NCBI RefSeq assembly: GCF_001718835.1
Contig: NZ_CP013442.1
Span: forward strand, 558,001 to 622,000
Direction: 5' to 3'
Length of the DNA: 64,000 bases
Source: Burkholderia cepacia
GTDB taxonomy: Bacteria; Pseudomonadota; Gammaproteobacteria; Burkholderiales; Burkholderiaceae
Part shown: positions 16,458 to 24,296 of the stretch, one piece after another
How the letters are laid out: every line of letters starts with the position of its first letter
Numbering within the stretch: the first letter of the stretch is position 1
Translations under genes and position numbers: made by a program
The notes under the pieces: model-generated
What the model was told of the DNA's origin: nothing
The model's input: the letters and a program-made list of their open reading frames with translations, nothing else
Database searches by the model: none

Positions 16458-16602
16458 ACATCATGCTCCAGTTGCAGAAAATTCGTCTCGCTGACCGATC
16501 AATCGGCCAAAGGACCCCACCGCGCCGATAATTAAGTACAGACGTCAGTACGTTTGAGCGATGCGGTATGTTTTCGCGATCAAGCGTGCTCAATACGGCG
16601 AG

Positions 16603-16681
16603 AATCGTAAGATGGTCAATAACCCAGCGGTAGCTACGTAGAAACGCTCACGGTGTTGTTCAAAATGCACCAATCCACGCT
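16603..16681 (-). promoter_or_regulatory. Shared promoter module, copy 7 (Tat alpha/beta hydrolase)
   Basis: Minus strand: GATTGGTGCA, then TTGAACAACACCGTGAGC, TACCGC, 17 bases, TACGAT (16604-16609). The inferred start is near 16597, 140 bases before the ATG. It is the closest relative of copy 2. Confidence 0.75.
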
Positions 16682-16749
16682 TTGGAATATGCGTTCCCCT
16701 GACGTAGATGTTGGCGTCCAGAATTGATGCTAGCCGTGTTCACAGAAGC

Positions 16750-17664
16750 GCTAGTGTTCCGTCCCAAAAATAACTTTACATGGAATTGTGTTGCTCTATG
16801 ATCAAGCGAAATTGAGTGGAGGTGATCATGGCGCGCAAGAGAATCGAGGTGGTGATCTCGGAACTGGAGCGGGAGCAATTGCTGTCGATGAGCCGCTCGC
16901 GTTCGCTGCCTCATTCGCTGGTGCGCCGGGCAAAGATTGTCCTGATGGCGGCTGACGGTCGTACGAACCAGGAAATCGCAGCGCGCGCATGACGATGAAG
17001 CCGTGGCGGAGTTGCTGGCGAAGGTACTGCATGAGAAGCCGGACGGGGCAACGCACTGGAGTGTGCGTTCTGCTGCTGCGCAAACGGGTATTTCGAAGAG
17101 TTCGGTGGCCCGGTATCTGTCGCTGTTCGGTGTCCAGCCTCATCGCTCGAAGAGCTTCAAGCTTTCGACTGATCCGTACTTCGTCGAAAAGGTGCGCAAT
17201 ATTGTCGGGCTGTATCTGGGCCCGCCGACCAACGCCTTGGTGCTGTGTGTCGACGAGAAGAGCCAGTGCCAGGCGCTCGAGCGTACGCAGCCGGTGTTGC
17301 CGATGGGGCTGGGCTACCTCGAAGGTGTGACGCACGACTATATACGGCATGGCACGACAACCTTGTTTGCAGCGCTCAATGCGGCGACAAGCGAAGTCAT
17401 CACGCAATGCAAGCCGCGTCATCGACATCAGGAGTTTCTGGCGTTTTTGAATCACATTGATCAAGCGGTTCCGGAAGATCTTGACGTGCATCTGATCGTC
17501 GATAACTACGCAACGCACAAGTACCCGAAGGTCAGGGCATGGCTGGCGAAGCACCCGCGTTATCACATGCACTTCACGCCGACGTATTCGAGCTGGCTCA
17601 ATCAGGTGGAGCGCTGGTTTGGCCTGATCACACAGCAGGCCATCCGGCGCGGCTCCTTCAGGAT
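16750..17664 (+). mobile_element. IS630-family element remnant
   Basis: Carries the start of an IS630 transposase (16828-16992) and most of its catalytic part (16991-17662). The right end is lost at a junction with a recombinase gene near 17663. The left boundary near 16750 is approximate; no inverted repeat partner remains. Confidence 0.75.
16828..17664 (+). pseudogene. IS630-family transposase, internally deleted and truncated
   Basis: The first 54 codons (MARKRIEVVISELE...DGRTNQEIAARA) run into a stop at 16990. The remainder resumes one frame over at DDEAVAELLAKVLHEKPDGA. About 40 residues of the helix-turn-helix linker are deleted. All three catalytic acidic residues remain (VDEKSQ, VDNYATHK, NQVERWF), but the last 40 or so residues after RRGSFR are lost at the junction. 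Not functional as it stands. Confidence 0.85.
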
Positions 17665-18470
17665 CGAACTGCCGGGCGCGCTGCACGTCGTCGCTGTGCA
17701 GGTAGGTCGACGTCGTCGAGATCGACGCGTGGCGCAGGTTGTCGCGCACCATGATCAGCGCGGCGCCGCGCGCGAGCGCGTGCGACGCGTGGGTGTGCCT
17801 CATCCAGTGCGGGCTCGCGCGCCGCAGCTTCTCAGCGGTTGCCGGCCGTTCTTCCTGGATCGCGTCAGCCGACAGCACGAAGAACCGGCGCAGCACGCGC
17901 CACAGTCGCGTGCTTTCGATACCCGCGCCATCCTCGTCGAGACTCACGACGAGCGGCGTCGCCGGGTTCCAGCGCGCCGGCGTGACCGGCAGTCCGCGCT
18001 GCACGAGATACTGATCCAGCGCGGTTCGAGCGAGCGACGGCAACGCCACCTTGCCGAGCTTGCCACCCTTGCCGAGCACGTGCAGCCAGTGATCGCCGTG
18101 CTCGTCGCGGCGGATGTCGCCGAGCGTCGCACTGACCAGTTCGCTCGCGCGCAGGCCGGTCGCGTAGCCGAAATCCAGCACAAACCGCAAGCGTTGGGCG
18201 GCCGGCGCGCTCCAGCCGTACGACCATTCGAGGCCGTCGGCAAGCGTGCGGATCAGCAGCCACTCACCTTCGGTAAAGCCGCGGGACACGTCCAGTCCCG
18301 CACGCTGCACGTGGCTCTTGATCTTGACCCCGGCAAACGGATTCGCGAGCACGTAGCGCTGCTCGACGAGCCATCGAAACAGCGCCGACAAGACGTTCAG
18401 GGCATACGCTGCCGAGCGGGCGGACAGCGGACCAGTGAACGGCCGCCAATCCTGGCGCGACCGCCAACCA
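17663..18470 (-). pseudogene. Tyrosine recombinase (integrase), truncated at both ends
   Basis: The C-terminal catalytic domain of a phage-integrase/XerC-type recombinase is well preserved: Arg in GYATGLRASEL, HWMRHTHASH (HxxR), and the nucleophile Tyr in STYLHSDDVQRARQFD. The N-terminal core-binding half is missing upstream of about 18470, and the extreme C-terminus ends at the IS630 junction. The conserved frame begins at RSRQDWRPFTGPLSARSAAY, without its own start codon. Probably a relic of an integrative element. Confidence 0.8.
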
Positions 18471-18540
18471 AAAAAACCTCTGTCTTTGGCTAATATCCAT
18501 TTTTGAGCCCGGGCTTGAGATTGGGCATCCAGTGCTGAAC

Positions 18541-19458
18541 TTACGTCAGCGCAAGCTCATTCGACGCACGCCGGCGTTCCTCGACCATTGCTTCGATTAA
18601 CGAAGCAAGGTCATCTATCGCCGGGTCGTAGATGCCCGACAAGCGATGTAGCTCCAAATCCGCCGGCGGCAGCGGCGGCAACCCTTCGGCGGCACCGAGC
18701 ACGCGCCAGTTCGGCGGCAGCGTACAGCGGTCAATGATGGTAACCGCCGCACCGTGATTCACGGCCACCTTGATGCCAGTCGGGCTCTGGCTCGTATAGA
18801 TCACGTGGTAAGAGCGGTCCAGTGCCGCCAGCGCTTCAAGTCCGCGCTGCCTGTAGCAGCAAGTTTCCGGAAACAACGCGAGCGGCACTGAGGCCTCCTG
18901 GTCGAGCACGAAATCCTTGTGCGCCGCCCACACCACATCTTCCCGCCCCAGGCTCTTGCCGCCCGTCGCCGAGCCATGCCGCACGACAAGTGCGAGATCC
19001 AGGTCGCCCGCGTGCAGCCTTTCCAGCAATTCGAGCGACATCCGGCAATGGATGTGCGGGTGCGCACCCGGTCGAAGTTCGTAAAACTTTTTCAGCAGAT
19101 CCGGCAACCATAGTTCAGCGTAATCCTCAGGCAGTCCGAAACGGATCACGCCTTCGCGGCTGCTCCGGTTTAGTGCAGCGATCGCTTCGTTTTGCACCTG
19201 AATAATGCGCCGGGCGTGAATCAGGAAGTTCTCGCCGTCGCGAGAAAGCGCCAGGCGCCGGCTATTGCGCAAGAACATGTGCGTCTCGAGCCGCTCTTCC
19301 AGTGTGCGAATTCGCAGGCTGACGGTGGACTGCGTGCGATGCAACTGCTTCGCGGCAGCGGTAAAGCCGCCGCAGTCCACGACGGCGACAAAGGCCCGCA
19401 CCAGTTCGGGGTCGAGCAAGCTGAGTTTTGACCAATCGGGTCCGCTGATGGCAGCCAT
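18541..19458 (-). CDS. LysR-type regulator of the oxygenase/M24 cassette
   Basis: 305 residues. The helix-turn-helix is at residues 12-70 (FVAVVDCGGFTAAAKQLHRT, then QSTVSLRIRTLEERLETHMF) followed by a LysR effector domain. I prefer the ATG at 19458 to a TTG at 19491. It is divergent from the oxygenase gene, and a perfect LysR-type dyad lies in the shared 120-base gap. It should control the three genes to its right. Confidence 0.88.
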   Translation of the reverse strand: MAAISGPDWSKLSLLDPELVRAFVAVVDCGGFTAAAKQLHRTQSTVSLRIRTLEERLETHMFLRNSRRLALSRDGENFLIHARRIIQVQNEAIAALNRSSREGVIRFGLPEDYAELWLPDLLKKFYELRPGAHPHIHCRMSLELLERLHAGDLDLALVVRHGSATGGKSLGREDVVWAAHKDFVLDQEASVPLALFPETCCYRQRGLEALAALDRSYHVIYTSQSPTGIKVAVNHGAAVTIIDRCTLPPNWRVLGAAEGLPPLPPADLELHRLSGIYDPAIDDLASLIEAMVEERRRASNELALT

Positions 19459-19517
19459 CGGAATTACTCGCTTTCCAAAGAAAATTGGCAATCAAAACAT
19501 GGGGCGTCGGTGAGCTG

Positions 19518-19535
19518 ATTGTTGTCGAAAACAAT
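19518..19535. promoter_or_regulatory. LysR-type operator between regulator and oxygenase gene
   Basis: ATTGTTGTCGAAAACAAT is an 18-bp dyad in which 8 of 9 pairs match and which contains T-N11-A. It lies about 60 bases upstream of both likely starts. Confidence 0.65.
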
Positions 19536-19578
19536 TCAACTCACAAATCCACCGTCAGAACCCCAATTGGAGCAACCC

Positions 19579-20466
19579 GTGTCAGCCAGCCTGCCTCTTG
19601 CCGACGCCGAATGTATCGATCTGAGCGATATCGTCGATACCGAACGCTATCCGTTGCACGAACCAGACCACCCCCGCATGCGTGAGCTGATCGCGAACTG
19701 CCGCTCGCACCTTGCCGGCAACGGCAGCGCGGTGCTGCATGGTTTTCTGCGCCCGGACGCTTTGAAGCAGGCGCGCGCCGAAGGCTTGGCCTTCGCAATG
19801 AAAACCTATTTCTCCAGCCGCAAGGTCAACGCATATTTCACCGCCGACGATCCTTCCTTGCCCGAGGGCGATCCGCGCCGTGTGTTCATGGACCGCACCA
19901 GCGGCTTCGTCACGCGCGACGTGATTCCGGCTGACGCGATCATTCACCGCATCTACGTGGCGCATGCGATGAAGCGCTTTGTCGCACTTTGCCTTGGCGA
20001 GGAGCGCGTCTGGGAATACGCCGATCCATATGCAGGCCTCGTGCAGAACGTCATGCCGCCGGGCACCGAGCAGCCGTGGCACTACGACACCAACGAATTC
20101 ATCGTCTCGATGATGACGCAGCAGCCGGAAGCAGGCGGCGATTTCGAGTACTGCCCGAACATACGCTCTCCCGAAGGCGAGAACTATGGCGACGTCGGCG
20201 CGGTGGTGCGCGGCGAAACGCGCGCGCCGATCAACGTCATTACCCTGCAGCCGGGCGACCTGCAACTGTTCAAGGGGCGCTTTTCGTTGCATCGCGTGAC
20301 GCAGGTGCAAGGCGCGATCGATCGTCACACGGCGATCTTCGCGTACTCGAAAAAGCCCGGTGTGATCGGTCGGCTTGAACGCACGCGTCAGTTGTATGGA
20401 CGCGTGTCCGAGATGCATCTGGAAGCCGAACAAAAGCTGGTACGTGCCGACGATCTTGTCGATTGA
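19579..20466 (+). CDS. Fe(II)/2-oxoglutarate oxygenase, HalD/BesD-like family
   Basis: 295 residues with the double-stranded beta-helix iron motif HYD (PWHYDTNEF) and the distal His/Arg in FKGRFSLHRVTQV. It resembles the family that contains the amino-acid halogenases BesD and HalD. Halogenases carry Gly in place of the motif Asp; here Asp is present, so hydroxylation is expected. I chose the GTG at 19579 because GGAG lies 6 bases upstream. It is the first gene of a cassette with a DddP-like enzyme and a ProX-like binding protein, so the substrate is probably a betaine-like or sulfonium compound. Confidence 0.75.
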   Translation: MSASLPLADAECIDLSDIVDTERYPLHEPDHPRMRELIANCRSHLAGNGSAVLHGFLRPDALKQARAEGLAFAMKTYFSSRKVNAYFTADDPSLPEGDPRRVFMDRTSGFVTRDVIPADAIIHRIYVAHAMKRFVALCLGEERVWEYADPYAGLVQNVMPPGTEQPWHYDTNEFIVSMMTQQPEAGGDFEYCPNIRSPEGENYGDVGAVVRGETRAPINVITLQPGDLQLFKGRFSLHRVTQVQGAIDRHTAIFAYSKKPGVIGRLERTRQLYGRVSEMHLEAEQKLVRADDLVD

Positions 20467-20547
20467 AGCGGATTTCGAGTCCTTGCCGAAGCCGCTGCGG
20501 CAAGCCTTGTCGTTCCCGATACTTATAACGCTCCCCCTACTGACACC

Positions 20548-21774
20548 ATGACGATTCTTCGCCCGACTCATCGCCCGGAAGATTGCGAACCGACCACGGA
20601 AGAAATTGCGCAGATCCAGCGCGACAGGCTCGCCGCCGTGCGCCGCGAACTCAAGAAACGCGACCTCACCGCCGCGATCCTGTTCGACCCTACGCACATG
20701 CGCTACGCGACCGGTTCGCGCAACATGCAGGTCTATTCGATGCGCAACCCTGCCCGCTACGCATTCGTGCCGGCCGAAGGCAAGGTGGTTTTGTTCGAAT
20801 ACGCAGGCTGCGATTTTCTGGCTGAAGGACTCGACACGGTCGACGAGGTGCGGCCCGCCACGGCGATTTCCTACTACTTTTGCGACGATATGCTGGGCCG
20901 CGTCACCGAACGCTGGGCCGACGAAATAGACGAACTGGTGAAGCAAAGCGGCGGCGGCAAGCGCATCGCCATCGAAAGTGCGACTTCAGCGGCGGCGTTC
21001 GCGTTGCAGGCGCGCGGCTACCAGATCTCGGACGCACAGGAACCGCTCGAGCGCGCTCGAGCGATCAAGGTGCCCAACGAGATCAAGATGATCCGCTCGT
21101 CGCTGCGCGCGGCCGAAGAAGGCGTGCGCAAGCTGGAAGCGGCACTCGTGCCCGGCATCAGCGAAAACGAACTGTGGTCGCATCTGCACAAGCACATCAT
21201 CGAGACCGACGGCGACTATGTTGAAACGCGGCTGATCAGTTCGGGGCCACGAACGAACCCGTGGTTCCAGGAAAGCAGCCCGCGCAAGATTCAGGCGGGC
21301 GAACTGGTCGGACTCGATACCGACGTAGTGGGGCGCTTCGGCTACTACGCCGATTTTTCGCGTACCTTCCTGTGCGGCGATGGTCCCGCAACGCCCGCGC
21401 AAAAGAATCTCTACCGTCTCGCCTATGAGCAGGTCCATTCGAACATGGAGAACGTGCGCGCCGGCACGACCTTCCAGGAGTTCATCGCCAAGGCATGGAA
21501 GATCCCCGGTCCGTATCAGGCACGCCGTTACTTCGCGCTCGCGCACGGCGTGGGCATGACGGGCGAGTATCCGTATATCGTCCATCGCGAAGACAACGAA
21601 ACAAAAGGTTATGACGGTGTGATCGAGCCGGGCATGACGCTATGCATCGAAAGCTATATCGGTCACGAAGACGGCGGCGAAGGCGTCAAGCTCGAAGAAC
21701 AGGTCTATGTGCGCGACGACGGCCAGGTTGAGCTACTGTCAGACTATCCGTTCGAAGCGCGCCTGCTCGCTTGA
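20548..21774 (+). CDS. M24-family enzyme resembling DMSP lyase DddP
   Basis: 408 residues with a creatinase-type N-terminal domain and an M24 pita-bread domain. All five metal ligands are in place: Asp in GLDTDV, Asp in YADFSRTF, His in AHGVGM, Glu in LCIESY and Glu in KLEEQV. Stretches such as SSGPRTNPWFQE, RYATGSRNMQ and EPGMTLCIE match DddP of marine Roseobacters as I recall it. Thus it may cleave dimethylsulfoniopropionate or a related osmolyte; a prolidase-like or creatinase-like hydrolase is the alternative. It lies 81 bases after the oxygenase gene. Confidence 0.7.
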   Translation: MTILRPTHRPEDCEPTTEEIAQIQRDRLAAVRRELKKRDLTAAILFDPTHMRYATGSRNMQVYSMRNPARYAFVPAEGKVVLFEYAGCDFLAEGLDTVDEVRPATAISYYFCDDMLGRVTERWADEIDELVKQSGGGKRIAIESATSAAAFALQARGYQISDAQEPLERARAIKVPNEIKMIRSSLRAAEEGVRKLEAALVPGISENELWSHLHKHIIETDGDYVETRLISSGPRTNPWFQESSPRKIQAGELVGLDTDVVGRFGYYADFSRTFLCGDGPATPAQKNLYRLAYEQVHSNMENVRAGTTFQEFIAKAWKIPGPYQARRYFALAHGVGMTGEYPYIVHREDNETKGYDGVIEPGMTLCIESYIGHEDGGEGVKLEEQVYVRDDGQVELLSDYPFEARLLA

Positions 21775-21839
21775 TTTCTCACGCACACATGACCGCTCGG
21801 CGAACATGGAGGCGGTCTTCCCTGATCCAGGAGAACCCA

Positions 21840-22700
21840 ATGAACAAGTGGATGAACGCCGCCCGGCTGTTTCTTTTGATGTGTTACATGCCGGTGGCTG
21901 TTGCGGCACCGCAGGACAACCCGATCACGATCGGCGTGAACAACTGGGCAGAGAACATCGCGGTCGCGAATCTGTGGAAAGTCCTGCTCGCGCAAAAAGG
22001 CTACAAGGTTAACCTTCAACAAGGCGACAAAGCGATCATCTATAGTGCCGTCGCGCAGGGAAAGCTCGACCTGACGTTTGAAGTGTGGCTGCCGTCCACC
22101 GATGCCGCGCCATACAACAACGTGAAGTCACGTGTGGAAAAGATCGGCCCTTGGTTCGATAAAGCGCAACTCGGTCTGGCCGTGCCGGACTACGTGAAGG
22201 TCGATAGCATCGATCAATTGAATGCACATGCCGCGCAGTTCGGACGCGATGGACAGGCCGCGATCTTCGGTATCGAAGCGGGCAGCGGACTGATGAAGCT
22301 GACGGAGAAGGCCAAAGCAGACTACGGCTTGAGTTACTCAGTGCTGGCGACATCGGAGGCGGCCATGCTACTCGCGTTGACCCGCGCGGAGCAGCGGCAC
22401 GAGCCGATCGTGGTCACGCTCTGGAATCCGCATTGGGTGTGGGCGAAATATCCGATGCACTACCTGAAGGACCCGAAGGGTACGTTCGGCAACCCGGATG
22501 CGATCTATGCCATCGCAGCGTCGAATTTCACCCATGACCATCCGGACCCGTCGCGCTGGTTACATCAATGGAAGATGGATGACCAGACGCTTGGATCGCT
22601 AATGAACGATATCCGAGCCGAAGGCGAGACCACGCCGGAGAAGGGTGTGACGGTATGGATCGGCAAGAATCCAGCGCTGGTGGCGCAATGGCTCAAGTAG
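21840..22700 (+). CDS. ProX/OpuAC-type quaternary-amine binding protein
   Basis: 286 residues: signal peptide (LFLLMCYMPVAVA), then a glycine-betaine/choline-type substrate-binding fold (ITIGVNNWAENIAVANLWKVL, DLTFEVWLP, WNPHWVWAKYPMHYLKDP). The Trp-rich pocket fits a quaternary ammonium or sulfonium ligand. The ATG at 21840 has AGGAG 6 bases upstream. No permease or ATPase gene follows, so it must use a transporter encoded elsewhere. It is the third gene of the cassette. Confidence 0.85.
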   Translation: MNKWMNAARLFLLMCYMPVAVAAPQDNPITIGVNNWAENIAVANLWKVLLAQKGYKVNLQQGDKAIIYSAVAQGKLDLTFEVWLPSTDAAPYNNVKSRVEKIGPWFDKAQLGLAVPDYVKVDSIDQLNAHAAQFGRDGQAAIFGIEAGSGLMKLTEKAKADYGLSYSVLATSEAAMLLALTRAEQRHEPIVVTLWNPHWVWAKYPMHYLKDPKGTFGNPDAIYAIAASNFTHDHPDPSRWLHQWKMDDQTLGSLMNDIRAEGETTPEKGVTVWIGKNPALVAQWLK

Positions 22701-22750
22701 TACGGTAAGCGCCTCGCCAACCGTCTTGGACAGCGGCGAGACCTGACATC

Positions 22751-22791
22751 AAGGTGGTGCCCATCATTTTCGATTTGACGGGCACCACTTT
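22751..22791. terminator. Long inverted repeat after the cassette
   Basis: AAGGTGGTGCCC and GGGCACCACTTT pair at 11 of 12 positions around a 17-base loop, 50 bases after the binding-protein stop. It probably ends the cassette transcript, although a mobile-element end is possible. The rest of 22701-23049 shows no gene. Confidence 0.5.
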
Positions 22792-23049
22792 GACAGAATC
22801 GGAAGCGAAGCCGACCTCGACGAGGTGGTATGCCTTCCCGCAGATCCCTCCCCGTCCCAGGATTCGATGAGCCCAGCTCGAGGTTGACACGTATCAACAG
22901 TGTCCACGAGAGACGTGGCCTGCGTAGCAACGTGGGATACTCGACGCGCTGCATCCGGCTAACGGCCGATTGAACGCGCGTTTGTGCAGACGTCCGCAAT
23001 TTCTGCCGTGCAAATCCGCCTTACCCGTCTGGCCGACCATCGCGCTTAC

Positions 23050-23220
23050 TCAAGGCGCGTTCACTGCATACTTGAATGCCTTGCCAGCAATGAACTTCAA
23101 CGTCTTCGCCGCTGCGCTCGCGATCTCTGCATCCGTCGTCGGATTTCTACCGGTCCGTGCGGCACGCCGTCTCGCCCAATACCGAACTGCGCTCCGCCGT
23201 TGCACGGCGCCGAGGGCAGT
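23050..23220 (-). pseudogene. HU-family DNA-binding protein, C-terminal remnant
   Basis: The minus strand reads RRAARTGRNPTTDAEIASAA, then AKTLKFIAGKAFKYAVN, and stops at 23050. This is the C-terminal half of an HU/IHF-type protein (RAARTGRNP...AGKAFKDAVN in relatives). Upstream the expected GFGSF motif is scrambled by frame changes and the N-terminus is gone. Confidence 0.65.
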
Positions 23221-23269
23221 CAGCCGGCTCCAGCACCGGCGACCACAGTCGTTCCGGCGCCAAATGCAG

Positions 23270-24157
23270 TTACGCCAGCTTCTGCCCGGCGAGCAGAAGA
23301 AAGTTGCGGACAACGGCAGACGGGTCGTCGCATCGCGACGTGATCGCCAGCCTTGCGCGGAGTCCATTGCCCGCTATCGGCCGATAGCTCACGCCTGCAA
23401 CCTGCACCTGCGTAATCGCCTTCGGCACGACCGACACGCCGAGCCCGGCCGCCACCAGCGTCACAGCGGACGCCATTTGCGGCGCAGGCTGCGCCATGCG
23501 CGGCTCGAACCCGGCGGCATTGCATGCGGCCACGATATGGTCGAACAGCGCGCCGCCGGCCTCCCTCGGCACCTGCACGAACGACTCGTCCGCCAGTTCC
23601 ACCAGATCGATCCGCCGCCGCTGCGCCAGCCGGTGCGCAACGGGCAGCGCGACGAACATCGGTTCGTCGTCCCAGTCGAGTAACCGCAACGTCGCGGCGG
23701 CCCGGCGTGCCGGCCGCACGATCGCGACGTCGAGGTGCCCGGCCTCCAGCGCCTCCAGCAGCATCCGCGACGCGGCCTCCTGCAACGTCAGCTCGGCATC
23801 CGGAAACGCTTCCCGAAAGCGCCGGATCAGGTCCGACACTTTCGAATTGAACGCCGCCGTCCCTGTGAAACCCACGCGCAGATGCCCGGTTTCCCCGCGC
23901 GCGGCCCGCCTTGCCGCGCGCACCGCACGCTCGGCGGCGTCGAGCACGCGGCGCGCTTCCTGCGCGAAGACCTCGCCCGCCAGCGTCAGCTCGGCGCCAC
24001 GCGCGGTCCGCCTGAACAGTTCCACATCGAGCTCGCTTTCGAGCGCCTTGATCTGCTGGCTCAACGGCGGCTGCCCGATGCCGAGCGCCTCGGCAGCCTT
24101 GGTGAAATTCGACGCGGCCGCCACGGCCAGAAAATAACGGAGATGCCGGAGTTCCAT
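23270..24157 (-). CDS. LysR-type regulator divergent from an MFS gene
   Basis: 295 residues, BenM/CatR-like LysR: MELRHLRYFLAVAAASNFTK, AAEALGIGQPPLSQQIKALE, then the effector domain (GETGHLRVGFTGTAAFN). It is divergent from the MFS gene at 24297 across 139 bases, so it most likely controls that transporter. Effector unknown. Confidence 0.9.
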   Translation of the reverse strand: MELRHLRYFLAVAAASNFTKAAEALGIGQPPLSQQIKALESELDVELFRRTARGAELTLAGEVFAQEARRVLDAAERAVRAARRAARGETGHLRVGFTGTAAFNSKVSDLIRRFREAFPDAELTLQEAASRMLLEALEAGHLDVAIVRPARRAAATLRLLDWDDEPMFVALPVAHRLAQRRRIDLVELADESFVQVPREAGGALFDHIVAACNAAGFEPRMAQPAPQMASAVTLVAAGLGVSVVPKAITQVQVAGVSYRPIAGNGLRARLAITSRCDDPSAVVRNFLLLAGQKLA

Positions 24158-24296
24158 TCGCTATGTGACCTCGTTGTGAGTCGAGCCAGCTTGCCGGCTA
24201 GTGCCAAAACATATCGCTGCGGTTACTTTCATATATTGGACATATACGTGACCGTGCGCAAGAATTCAGGCATTCCTTCGCACATCGAGCGCAGTC

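Noticed and set aside
17003..18493. 496-codon plus-strand frame continuing from the IS630 transposase
   Set aside because: After RRGSFR the frame is antisense to the recombinase; only the first part is transposase.
19579..20466. Calling the oxygenase a halogenase
   Set aside because: Halogenases of this family have Gly in place of the iron-binding Asp; here the motif is HYD, so hydroxylation is more likely.
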